Below, in pieces: positions 30,686-39,042 of a stretch of 64,000 bases of DNA. The position numbers were made by a program, and so were the translations under genes. The stretch is from Alphaproteobacteria bacterium (GTDB lineage: Bacteria > Pseudomonadota > Alphaproteobacteria > Thalassobaculales > Thalassobaculaceae): the NCBI GenBank assembly GCA_013203465.1, contig JABMNR010000043.1, positions 27,985-91,984 of the forward strand, written 5' to 3'. The notes under the pieces were generated by a model. It saw nothing but the letters and a program-made list of their open reading frames with translations. It ran no database searches and was not told the DNA's origin. The first letter of the stretch is position 1; every line of letters starts with the position of its first letter.

Positions 30686-31639
30686 ATGCGCCATTTCCTG
30701 GACTTCGAGAAACCGATCGCCGATCTCGAAGGCAAGATCGAAGAGCTAAAGCACCTCTCCACGCAGGGCGATCTCAACATCGCCGATGAGGTCGCTAAGC
30801 TGCAAGGCAAGGTTGAGCGGCAACTCCGCGCGACCTATCAGAAACTCTCTCCATGGCAGAAGGTGCAGGTCGCGCGCCACGCGGATCGGCCGCACGCGCA
30901 AGCGGCGATCGACCATCTTATTCAGGACTTCCAGCCGATGGCGGGCGACCGAGCCTTCGCCGACGATGCCGCCGTCGTGGGCGGTCTTGGCCGGTTCCAT
31001 GGCCGCTCGGTCGTGGTGATCGGCACCGAGAAGGGGGCGACGACCGACGAGCGGGTGCGTCGTAATTTTGGCATGGCGCGGCCCGAGGGTTATCGCAAGG
31101 CGCGCCGGTTGATGCAGCTTGCCGACCGATTCGGCTTGCCGATCCTCACCTTCGTCGATACCGCCGGCGCCTATCCCGGGGTCGATGCCGAGGCGCGTGG
31201 TCAAGCCGAGGCGATCGCTCGGGCGATCGAGACCTGCCTGGCCGTGCGTGTACCGCTGATCGCCGCGATCCTCGGCGAGGGGGGATCCGGCGGCGCCGTG
31301 GCGCTGGCGGCCGGTAACCGGGTCTTTATGTTTGAGCACGCGATCTATTCGGTGATCTCGCCGGAAGGCTGTGCGTCGATCCTCTGGCGGTCGGCCGAGC
31401 ATGCGCGCGACGCCGCCGAGGCATTGCGGATGACCGCTCAGGATCTGGAGAAGCTTGGCGTGATCGACGGTATCATTCCAGAACCACTGGGTGGGGCGCA
31501 CCGCGAGCCGGTCGCGGCGCTGGACGCCCTGGGCGCGGTTATAGCGACTGCGCTCGAGGAATTGATCAAGCTCGACGGTGGCCAACTCCGGGCCGAGCGC
31601 CGCGACAAGTTCTTGGCCATGGGCGCGGCCGAGGCGTGA
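30686..31639 (+). CDS. accA: Acetyl-CoA carboxylase carboxyltransferase subunit alpha
   Basis: AccA (317 residues) forms, with AccD, the carboxyltransferase that moves CO2 from carboxybiotin to acetyl-CoA in fatty acid synthesis. Visible marks are FVDTAGAYPGVDAE, LGEGGSGGAVALAAGN (oxyanion-hole region) and SVISPEGCASILW. Length is standard. A GAGGAG ribosome site lies close before the ATG. It follows xerD by 78 bp, a neighbourhood shared by many alphaproteobacteria. Confidence 0.97.
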   Translation: MRHFLDFEKPIADLEGKIEELKHLSTQGDLNIADEVAKLQGKVERQLRATYQKLSPWQKVQVARHADRPHAQAAIDHLIQDFQPMAGDRAFADDAAVVGGLGRFHGRSVVVIGTEKGATTDERVRRNFGMARPEGYRKARRLMQLADRFGLPILTFVDTAGAYPGVDAEARGQAEAIARAIETCLAVRVPLIAAILGEGGSGGAVALAAGNRVFMFEHAIYSVISPEGCASILWRSAEHARDAAEALRMTAQDLEKLGVIDGIIPEPLGGAHREPVAALDALGAVIATALEELIKLDGGQLRAERRDKFLAMGAAEA

Positions 31640-31726
31640 TGCAATCGGGTCCTCGGTACCGCTGAAAACCCACCTGATCCTCTCATAGCGTGGTCGATGA
31701 CGACACGCTTGGAGGAGGAACACGCC

Positions 31727-32239
31727 GTGGTTCTGAGCATTGATGATTGGGCGGATCGCTGGCGGTCGCCGGCATCGATTTGCTGGCTCGATCGGTTGCA
31801 CGCCTATTGGGACGAACAGCGGGCCGAGGCGGCCATGCCGGATGCCGATGAGTTGTTTCTGGCCGATCTGGTCGAGATCATGCCGTATCTCACGCTGGGC
31901 TATCGCGATGACTGGCGCGATGCCTTCCGGATCGAATTCGCCGGGCAGGCGGTAACGGCGCTTCTTGGAACCGAGTTGGTCGACCGGTACCCCGAGGAGA
32001 CCGACTCCGACGATGCCTTGGTCTGGCTGGGAGACGGTTACGCCAGCGTCCGGGTACTGGGTGCTCCCGGTACATCGCGGTCACGCAACGGCGCGTTGGT
32101 CGCGCTCCATTTGCCCTATGTACAGGTGGACGGCCACGTTGGCCTAATTCTCAGCGGCGTTGCACTTTGGCCATACCTCACCCATTCGAACGGGAACCAT
32201 CCGGTCAGGCCGGAGCGATCTCGACCCGCACGTCGTTGA
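31727..32239 (+). CDS. PAS_5-type PAS domain protein
   Basis: A protein of about 170 residues with the PAS_5 pattern: LDRLHAYWDEQR, ADLVEIMPYLTLGYRDDW, a FRIEFAG strand and a later hydrophobic strand. It has no output domain or membrane segment. These small stand-alone PAS proteins are abundant in Rhodospirillales and their roles are unknown. The frame opens at an ATG at 31697, but a GGAGGAGG ribosome site 8 nt before the GTG at 31727 indicates that GTG as the start. Its 3' end overlaps the convergent molybdopterin oxidoreductase gene by 35 bp. A second member occurs at 51659-52234. Confidence 0.8.
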   Translation: MVLSIDDWADRWRSPASICWLDRLHAYWDEQRAEAAMPDADELFLADLVEIMPYLTLGYRDDWRDAFRIEFAGQAVTALLGTELVDRYPEETDSDDALVWLGDGYASVRVLGAPGTSRSRNGALVALHLPYVQVDGHVGLILSGVALWPYLTHSNGNHPVRPERSRPARR

Positions 32240-34280
32240 AGCAGGCACCCTCGCACAAATCGGCCTTATCGTTCGGGATCAGAGCGTTGACCGTCAGGCC
32301 GGTATCGCTGGTCCGCGCCCAGGCGCCTTTGGGAGAATATAAACAGCCCGGCCGCACCGCGTCGGTGATGTGGACGCGCAACCGAACTTCGCCAAGGCCG
32401 TTGAACACCCGCGCCTCGGCGCCGTCGACAAGGTCACGGGTGGCGGCATCCTCCGGGTGGATTTCGACCACGGGCTGGCCGTCAGACGCCGGGTCGCCGC
32501 CGAAGGTGGCGTTGGTTCGGTCGGCCGAAGACGGGGTGATGAGGGCGAGTGGGTAGGCGCTGTCCAGCGGGCGGTGCTCCGGCACTCCAAAGCCACGCGC
32601 CTCGGCCATCCAGTCCGACCACAGCTCGGCCTTGCCGCTGGAGGTTTCCGGGAACACCGTCCTGAACGGAATGATGTCCGAGCGGCCGTCCTTGGCGGTC
32701 ATGTTCAACGCCTTGTCCAACGGCAAGGCGCTCGGACGCACGCCGCCAAGCCGGGCGTCGTCCGGGTCGACCGCGTCGTCTATCAACTCGGCGTCCGATG
32801 CCCTAAAGCACGGCTCGTCGAAACCGAAGCGAGCGGCCAAGCGGCGGAAGATCTCGGTGTTCGGCAGCGCTTCGCCCACCGGCGGGATCACCGCCTCGGC
32901 CCGCTGCAGGAACGTCGTGCCATAGGCCGGAAACAGATCGTCGTGCTCGAAATGGCTGCAGGCCGGCAGGATGACGTCGGCATAGGCCATGCTGTCGGTC
33001 ATCTGCACCTCGCAACCGACCGTGAACAGCTCCGGATGCGAGAGCGCGCGGTGCACCCGGGCCTGCTCGGGGTGGGTGGCGACCGGGTTGTGGTTGTAGA
33101 TGAACAGCCCGCGCACCGGCGGCGCCCAAGGATGATCCGGGTCCTCGTCGAGGATCGCCGACGGCACGTCTAGGATGTTCACGGTCCGCGTGCCCGCCGG
33201 CGCCAAATCCGGGCGCTGTAGCTTGGTCATGGTCTTGGGCACGGCGGCGCCGACTTTGGCGATTGCCCCGCCACCGCGGACGCCCCATTTCCCGGCCAGC
33301 ACCGGCAGAGCGAGAGCGGCGCGCACGCTGTTCCCGCCGTTGCGGCTGCGTTCCATCCCGTTGCCGAGCGCGATCAGCGCCGGTGACGCCTCGGCGTACC
33401 AGCGGGCCAGCATCCGGATGTCCTCGGCCGGCACGCCACAGACCTCGGCCGCCCGATCTATCGGCCACCGCCGTGCGGCATCCAGGAACGCCTCGGCGCC
33501 GACCGCCCACTGCTCGATGAACGCCTGATCGCAGGCACCGATCGCCTCCAGCTCGGCAGCCACGGCGTAGGCCAACGCCACATCGGTGCCCGGCCGTATC
33601 GCCAGATGCAGATCGGCCTGTTCCGCCGCTTTAATGCGCTTGGGGTCGATCACCACGATGCGCGCGCCCTTGGCTTTGGCGCGGTTGATGATCCGAATGA
33701 AATGCAGGTTCGAGACCGTGACGTTGTTCGACCAGACGATGATCAATTCGGCATCCTCGCCCTGTTCCGGCGGGGTTCCGGGCATGGTGCCATAGACCGA
33801 CGCCGTGGCCTCGCCCTTCACGCCACCGCAGAACGGTGGGCGATCCAGTTTCGAGGCGCCCAGCTTGTGGAAGAACCGCAAATCCATCGAGCCCATGGCG
33901 AGCATGCCGTGCGGGCCGGCGTAGTTGAACGGGGTGACGGCTTCCGGGCCGAACCGCTCGATCACCGCGCTTAGGCCGGCATGTACCCGGTCCAACGCCT
34001 CGTCCCAGGAAATGCGTTCGAACCGGGTTTCACCATCCGCTCCACCCTTGGGCCCCACGCGCAACAGTGGATGGGTGAGGCGCCGGGGGCCGTGCACGAA
34101 AGCCGGGTAGTAACGGGCCACTTTGTTGCAGACGACGGATTCGGTGATCGGATTGGCATCGGAGCCGCGTACCGCGGTTACCCGCCCGTCCTCGACCGTG
34201 ACGGCAAGCGAACAGGTATCCGGGCAGTCGAGCGGGCAGACACTGGGCCGCGTCGCGGCGATGGATTGTCCGTCGGGCAT
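32205..34280 (-). CDS. Molybdopterin-dependent oxidoreductase (DMSO reductase superfamily) with [4Fe-4S]
   Basis: The enzyme has 691 residues. The N-terminal 4Fe-4S motif is Cys15-x3-Cys19-x3-Cys23-x27-Cys51. The molybdopterin domains follow, and the C-terminal dinucleotide-binding domain contains ITPSSADRTNATFG and LYSPKGAWART. There is no Tat signal, so it is probably cytoplasmic. Cys151 in PPFCGG sits where the Mo ligand falls in formate dehydrogenase and NapA; that assignment is inference. Members with the CPLDCPDTC start are mostly of unknown substrate. No electron-transfer subunit is next to it. The ATG at 34280 is preceded by GGAGGATCC. Confidence 0.9.
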   Translation of the reverse strand: MPDGQSIAATRPSVCPLDCPDTCSLAVTVEDGRVTAVRGSDANPITESVVCNKVARYYPAFVHGPRRLTHPLLRVGPKGGADGETRFERISWDEALDRVHAGLSAVIERFGPEAVTPFNYAGPHGMLAMGSMDLRFFHKLGASKLDRPPFCGGVKGEATASVYGTMPGTPPEQGEDAELIIVWSNNVTVSNLHFIRIINRAKAKGARIVVIDPKRIKAAEQADLHLAIRPGTDVALAYAVAAELEAIGACDQAFIEQWAVGAEAFLDAARRWPIDRAAEVCGVPAEDIRMLARWYAEASPALIALGNGMERSRNGGNSVRAALALPVLAGKWGVRGGGAIAKVGAAVPKTMTKLQRPDLAPAGTRTVNILDVPSAILDEDPDHPWAPPVRGLFIYNHNPVATHPEQARVHRALSHPELFTVGCEVQMTDSMAYADVILPACSHFEHDDLFPAYGTTFLQRAEAVIPPVGEALPNTEIFRRLAARFGFDEPCFRASDAELIDDAVDPDDARLGGVRPSALPLDKALNMTAKDGRSDIIPFRTVFPETSSGKAELWSDWMAEARGFGVPEHRPLDSAYPLALITPSSADRTNATFGGDPASDGQPVVEIHPEDAATRDLVDGAEARVFNGLGEVRLRVHITDAVRPGCLYSPKGAWARTSDTGLTVNALIPNDKADLCEGACFNDVRVEIAPA

Positions 34281-34436
34281 TGGGGATCCTCCAACTTAAT
34301 GGAAGAAGTATGCGTGTGGTTTGACCCGCTCGATAGGTCCATGATGACGAGACTGGTGTGGCCAAGTGGCGCCGTTTAGGCTCCTCACGGCAAGGTGACT
34401 GGCGCCGGGCGCCGGGACGCTTAGGTTTGGAGCGCG

Positions 34437-35213
34437 ATGGCACTGATGGACGATAAGGACGGCGTGACCGGGACGGGCGCCAAACCCCACAACATGGCGG
34501 GAGCGGCGCGCGGGATGCGACTCTGCCGGTGGATACCGCTGGGCGTGCTGGTGGTTGGCCTGATTGCCTTCTTCGTGTTCGATCTTGGCCGGTTTTTATC
34601 TTTCGAGACGCTGCAGCTGCAGCGCGACACATTGCAAAGCTGGGTCGCGGAGCATCCGTTCGCCGCACGTCTTAGCTATGCCGCCATATACGCGCATGCC
34701 ATTGCCTTCTCCCTGCCGATCGGCTTGTTGCTGACGATCACCGGTGGGTTTCTGTTCGGATTGGTCGAGGGCACGGTGTTGACCTTGGTCGCCGCGACCG
34801 TCGGCGCGGTGGCTGTGTTCTTGGCCGCGCGCACGGCGTTGGGCGCAAGCTTGCGAGCCCGGGCGGGGCCTTTCGTGGCTCGTCTGGAAGCCGGTTTCAA
34901 GCAGGACGCGCTGAGCTACCTGCTGGTGCTTCGGTTGGTGCCGCTGTTCCCGTTCTGGCTGGTGAACATCGTGCCGGCGCTGCTTGGTGTGCCGGTTCGA
35001 GTGTACGCGATAGCCACGTTCCTTGGGATCATTCCCGGAACTGTCGTCTTCATCTCCGTGGGCAACGGGCTCGATCATTTGGTCGAGGGCGAGGGTGTGC
35101 CGGGCCTTGAGGTGTTCCTGGAGCCGGGGGTGTTGTTGCCGATCGTCGGGCTTGTCGTGCTGTCGCTGATCCCGATCATCTACAAGCGGTGGAAGTCCAG
35201 CCGCGTGGGTTGA
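34437..35213 (+). CDS. TVP38/TMEM64 (DedA/VTT) family membrane protein
   Basis: A 258-residue integral membrane protein with about five to six helices and the VTT-domain signature: PIGLLLTITGGFLFGLVEG, then RLVPLFPFWLVNIVPALLGV and FLGIIPGTVVFISVGNGLD. VTT proteins are linked to lipid scrambling and membrane homeostasis. It is followed after about 100 bp by a mercuric-reductase-like flavoprotein on the same strand, a pairing seen in many bacteria, and then by a histidine kinase. These three probably form an operon. There is no strong ribosome site before the ATG. Confidence 0.9.
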   Translation: MALMDDKDGVTGTGAKPHNMAGAARGMRLCRWIPLGVLVVGLIAFFVFDLGRFLSFETLQLQRDTLQSWVAEHPFAARLSYAAIYAHAIAFSLPIGLLLTITGGFLFGLVEGTVLTLVAATVGAVAVFLAARTALGASLRARAGPFVARLEAGFKQDALSYLLVLRLVPLFPFWLVNIVPALLGVPVRVYAIATFLGIIPGTVVFISVGNGLDHLVEGEGVPGLEVFLEPGVLLPIVGLVVLSLIPIIYKRWKSSRVG

Positions 35214-35313
35214 GTGCGTCAGGCCGGGCACACCGTCTGGATCATGGCCGTCTTTCCTTATATCAACTGTTTGCGATTGCCTGTCGGGGTCCCCGGGAAG
35301 GATGACTGCGATC

Positions 35314-36741
35314 ATGATCGACACGATCGATGCCGATGTCTGCGTGATCGGCGCCGGAGCGGGCGGCCTGTCGGTTGCGGCGGGCGCCTCGCAAATGGGC
35401 GCCTCGGTGGTTTTATTCGAGAAAGGCGTGATGGGGGGCGATTGCCTCAACGTCGGCTGTGTGCCGTCCAAAGCCTTGCTGGCCGCCGCCCATGCCGCCC
35501 ATTCGGCCAAGCATGCCGATCGTTTCGGTCTGTCGGCCCAGCTCGATCCGGTCGAGTGGCCACGAGTGCGGGCGCATGTGAAGGATGTGATCGCCGCCAT
35601 CGAGCCCATGGATTCGGTCGCGCGCTACGAGGGGTTCGGCGTCCGGGTCATCCAGGCCGAGGCCCGGTTCACCGGTCCGCGCGAGGTGACGGGCGGCGAT
35701 GTCCGGATCCGCGCCAAATGGATCGTGCTCGCCACTGGCTCGACCCCGGCGATTCCGCCGATCCCTGGTCTCAACACCGTGCCGTATCTCACGAACGAGA
35801 CGATCTTCGATCTCGATACCCGGCCGGAGCATCTGCTGGTGCTTGGCGGTGGGCCGATCGGCTGCGAGTTGGCGCAGGCGCACGCTCGGCTCGGTTGTCA
35901 AGTGACGCTGGTCGAGGCGGCGCGCCTGCTTGGCGCCGACGACCCCGAGGCCGCCGAGATCGTGCGCCACGCGTTGGAGCGCGACGGCGTGACAGTGCTG
36001 ACCGGCGCCACTGCTACCGACGTCGTCCAGGGGGCGAATGGCATCACGTTACGCCTAAAGGGCGCCGGCGCGCCGGATGGTGTGACCGGGAGTCACCTGC
36101 TTGTGGCGGTCGGCCGCAAGGTCGGGTTCGATGGCTTGGATCTGGATCGCGCCGGGATCGAGACCGGCGAGCGTGGTCGGTTGGTCTTGGACGCCCGGAT
36201 GCGCACCAGCAACCGTCGGGTGTTCGCGGTCGGCGACGCGGCCGGCGGTCCGCAGTTCACCCATTTGGCGGGTCAGCATGCTAGTATCGTTATACGGAAT
36301 ACGTTGTTCCGATTGCCGGCCAAGGCGAGTCTGGATCAGGTGCCGCGGGTGACCTACACCGCGCCCGAATTGGCCCATGTCGGCGAAACCGAGGAGAGCC
36401 TGATCAAGGCGGACCGGGACTTCAAGATCTTGCGTTGGGCCTATGCCGAGAACGATCGCGCCCAAGCGGAGCGGGAGGCCGAGGGGTTCACCAAACTTTT
36501 GGTGGACCGGCGCGGCAAGGTGTTGGGGGCGACGGTGGTCGGAGCGGCGGCGGGCGAGTTGATCGGATTGTATGGGCTGGCGCTGTCCAAGAAGCTGGGA
36601 GTGGGTGATCTGACCGGCGTCATGATCCCTTACCCGACGCGTGCCGAAGTGGTGCGCCGGGCCGCCTCAAGCTGGTATGTTCCAAAGTTGTTCAGCGAGC
36701 GGACCCGTAAGATCGTTCGTTTCATCATGCGGTTCGCCTGA
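35314..36741 (+). CDS. FAD-dependent pyridine nucleotide-disulfide oxidoreductase (mercuric-reductase-like)
   Basis: The flavoprotein has about 475 residues. The N-terminal FAD motif GAGAGGLS is followed by the redox-active disulfide GGDCLNVGC (Cys44/Cys49), an NAD(P) motif GGGPIGCELAQ, and the second FAD motif VFAVGDAAG. The C-terminal dimer domain has PYPTRAE where lipoamide dehydrogenase has the His-Glu catalytic pair, so it is not a lipoamide dehydrogenase. It lacks the MerA C-terminal Cys pair, so mercury is unlikely to be its substrate. It belongs to the TVP38-associated group of unknown electron acceptor. The start is taken as the ATG at 35314; another ATG at 35302 abuts the GGAAGG site. 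Confidence 0.88.
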   Translation: MIDTIDADVCVIGAGAGGLSVAAGASQMGASVVLFEKGVMGGDCLNVGCVPSKALLAAAHAAHSAKHADRFGLSAQLDPVEWPRVRAHVKDVIAAIEPMDSVARYEGFGVRVIQAEARFTGPREVTGGDVRIRAKWIVLATGSTPAIPPIPGLNTVPYLTNETIFDLDTRPEHLLVLGGGPIGCELAQAHARLGCQVTLVEAARLLGADDPEAAEIVRHALERDGVTVLTGATATDVVQGANGITLRLKGAGAPDGVTGSHLLVAVGRKVGFDGLDLDRAGIETGERGRLVLDARMRTSNRRVFAVGDAAGGPQFTHLAGQHASIVIRNTLFRLPAKASLDQVPRVTYTAPELAHVGETEESLIKADRDFKILRWAYAENDRAQAEREAEGFTKLLVDRRGKVLGATVVGAAAGELIGLYGLALSKKLGVGDLTGVMIPYPTRAEVVRRAASSWYVPKLFSERTRKIVRFIMRFA

Positions 36742-36753
36742 CGGAGCGCGCGC

Positions 36754-38124
36754 GTGCGGTTTTCCCTCCGATCCTTGTCCTTTCGCCTTCTGGTGTTGAC
36801 GGTGTTCTTCGTCATGCTGGCGGAAGTGCTGATCTACACTCCGTCGATCGCGCGCTATCGTCTTGTGTATCTGACAGAGAAGCTGGACGCGGCGCATCTG
36901 GCGGCGCTGGCGGTTAACGTCTCGCCCGACCGCATGGTCAGCCAGGAACTCACCTTCGAGCTGCTGGACCATGTCGGCGCCTATGACATCGTGCTGTACC
37001 GCAAAGGCATGCCGATGGAGATGCTGCACCGGCCGCTGCGCCCGGAGCCACATGTTTCGTTCGATCTGACCACCCATGGTTTCTTTGAGTTGATTGTCGA
37101 TGCCTTCGTCGCGTTGTTCCAAACACGCAACCGCATCGTCAAGGTCATCGGTCCCGCGCCCAAGGATCCCAGCGCCACGGTGCATGTGACGATCGACGAG
37201 TACCCAATGCGTATGGAGATGTACGATTACTCCTGGCGGATATTGAACCTGTCGGTATTGATTTCGATCGTCACCGCCGCGTTGGTGTTCATCAGTTTGC
37301 GGTGGCTGATGGTGCGCCCGCTAGAGACCATTACACGCAGTCTGGTGGCATTCCGCCGCGAGCCGGAGGATCGGGCGAGCGATCTGGACGACGAGAGCCG
37401 GCGCGACGAAATCGGCGTCGCGGTGCGCGAGCTCGCGGCGATGAAGGAAGGCATGCGCGCGGCGCTGCGGCAGCGCACCCGGCTCGCCGCGCTCGGGACC
37501 GCCGTGAACAAGATCAGCCACGATCTGCGCAACATGCTGACGACGGCGACCCTGATCTCCGACCGACTGGCGATGAGCCAGGACCCCGAGGTGCAAAAGA
37601 TAACGCCTACCCTGATGCGGGCGATCGACCGGGCGTCCGCCCTCTGCTCGGCAACATTGAACTTCACCCGCGAAACCCCGCCATTGTCTTTGGGGGGGAT
37701 GACGTTGGGTGTATTGATCGACGACGTTCGTCAGAGCCAGCAAAGCGACGGCCAGCATCAGGCGAGAATAGTGATTGAGCGCGGCTATGACCTGACGTTG
37801 CGTGTCGATCGGGATCAGATGTTTCGTGTGTTCGCTAATCTTATCGGTAACGCGGCGCGTGCCGGTGCGAGCCGTGTGGCTGTTGCCGCTCGACGCGACG
37901 GTGGTCGCGTGCTGATTGATGTGATCGATGACGGGCCGGGCATCCCGCGCGAGGGGCTCGGCAAACTGTTTCAACCTTTTCAGTTCTCGACTCATACGGA
38001 TGGATCGGGGTTGGGCCTGACCATCGCACGCGACATTGTGCAGGCCCATGGAGGGCGGCTCGAACTCGAGAGCACCGGGGAACATGGCACGACCTTCCGG
38101 CTCGACCTTCCGGGAGCTCCGTAG
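36754..38124 (+). CDS. Membrane-bound sensor histidine kinase
   Basis: This 456-residue kinase has two transmembrane helices (about 9-30 and 163-184) framing a periplasmic domain of about 130 residues. A HAMP-like linker starting MVRPLETITRSL, a dimerisation helix with phospho-acceptor His256 in NKISHDLRNML, and a HATPase domain (DDGPGIP, GSGLGLTIA, ending HGTTFRLDLP) complete it. The H-box variant SHDLRN belongs to a kinase subgroup of its own. It starts at a GTG with GGAG 8 nt upstream, 12 bp after the flavoprotein gene, so it is operonic with TVP38 and the reductase. No response regulator is adjacent; the signal is unknown. Confidence 0.92.
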   Translation: MRFSLRSLSFRLLVLTVFFVMLAEVLIYTPSIARYRLVYLTEKLDAAHLAALAVNVSPDRMVSQELTFELLDHVGAYDIVLYRKGMPMEMLHRPLRPEPHVSFDLTTHGFFELIVDAFVALFQTRNRIVKVIGPAPKDPSATVHVTIDEYPMRMEMYDYSWRILNLSVLISIVTAALVFISLRWLMVRPLETITRSLVAFRREPEDRASDLDDESRRDEIGVAVRELAAMKEGMRAALRQRTRLAALGTAVNKISHDLRNMLTTATLISDRLAMSQDPEVQKITPTLMRAIDRASALCSATLNFTRETPPLSLGGMTLGVLIDDVRQSQQSDGQHQARIVIERGYDLTLRVDRDQMFRVFANLIGNAARAGASRVAVAARRDGGRVLIDVIDDGPGIPREGLGKLFQPFQFSTHTDGSGLGLTIARDIVQAHGGRLELESTGEHGTTFRLDLPGAP

Positions 38125-38243
38125 CCGTATCGAGTTTTCTCACGCTAAGGCGCGGACCTTGGCGGGTTTGATGGCGTGGGTGTAGGCTGATCAAAGCTGG
38201 GGGTTTGGCGAGGCTCATGGGGTTGTCGGGAAAGGTGACCGTA

Positions 38244-38975
38244 ATGGATTCCGGTGCGGGCGCGGAGACGGTCTTGGGTGGTGGAATCGCCGCGTTCTGC
38301 GAGGGTTGCGAGGTTCGCGACCTGACGTTGTGCGCGCCGCTTGACGACGGTGAGTTGGCGAAACTCTGCTCCATCCTTCATTCCACTCATGTCGATGCCG
38401 GTAGGATCATTCTCGAGGAGGAAGAGCCGGCGGATTATGTGTTCAACGTTACCGGCGGCTGCATCCGCTTGTTCAAGTTGCTGCCGGACGGTCGCCGGGC
38501 GATCACGGGTTTTCTGTTCCCGGGCGATTTCCTCGGCCTGACCAGCCGAGAGACCTATGCCTATTCCGCCGAGGCACTGACTCCGGCGATGCTGTGCCGG
38601 TTTCCGCGCCGCAAGCTGGAAGGTTTGTTCGAGGAGATGCCGAAGCTGGAGCGGCGGTTGCTTGGCATGGCATCGAACGAGTTGGCGGCGGCGCAGGATC
38701 AGATGGTTGTGCTCGGCCGGAAGGCGGCTGGCGAGAAGGTCGCCTCGTTCCTGTTGCTACTCTCAAACCGACAGGTGGCGCGGCATGTCGACGCCAACCC
38801 GGTTATCGTGCCGATGAGCCGCGCGGATATCGCCGACTATCTCGGCCTGACAACCGAGACGGTCAGCCGCACCTTCACTCAGTTGAAGACCAAGGGATGG
38901 ATCAGCTTACAGGCTCAGGGCCGTGTCCTGATCCGCGACGAGGAGGCCCTGCGGGATCTTGCCGAAGGCGTGTGA
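38244..38975 (+). CDS. FNR/FnrN-type oxygen-sensing transcriptional regulator (Crp/Fnr family)
   Basis: A regulator of about 243 residues. The cyclic-nucleotide-like sensor fold carries four cysteines placed as in oxygen-sensing FNR: Cys19-x2-Cys22-x7-Cys30 and Cys118 (in AMLCRFPR). These should hold a 4Fe-4S cluster that falls apart in oxygen. The C-terminal HTH has DYLGLTTETVSRTF with the Glu-x2-Ser-Arg signature that reads TTGAT half-sites. The frame is open to a TTG at 38205, but the ATG at 38244, with GGGAAAGG upstream, gives cysteine positions matching E. coli FNR (20, 23, 29, 122). It should switch genes between oxic and anoxic life. Confidence 0.92.
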   Translation: MDSGAGAETVLGGGIAAFCEGCEVRDLTLCAPLDDGELAKLCSILHSTHVDAGRIILEEEEPADYVFNVTGGCIRLFKLLPDGRRAITGFLFPGDFLGLTSRETYAYSAEALTPAMLCRFPRRKLEGLFEEMPKLERRLLGMASNELAAAQDQMVVLGRKAAGEKVASFLLLLSNRQVARHVDANPVIVPMSRADIADYLGLTTETVSRTFTQLKTKGWISLQAQGRVLIRDEEALRDLAEGV

Positions 38976-39042
38976 GTCCATTGCGTCATCGGATGAATTC
39001 CGCGTAAGGGTGATTGGAGCGCCGCCACCCACGAGAGCCGTC

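Noticed and set aside
34281..34436. FNR or Fur operator before the TVP38 gene
   Set aside because: No match better than a half-site was found in the spacer.
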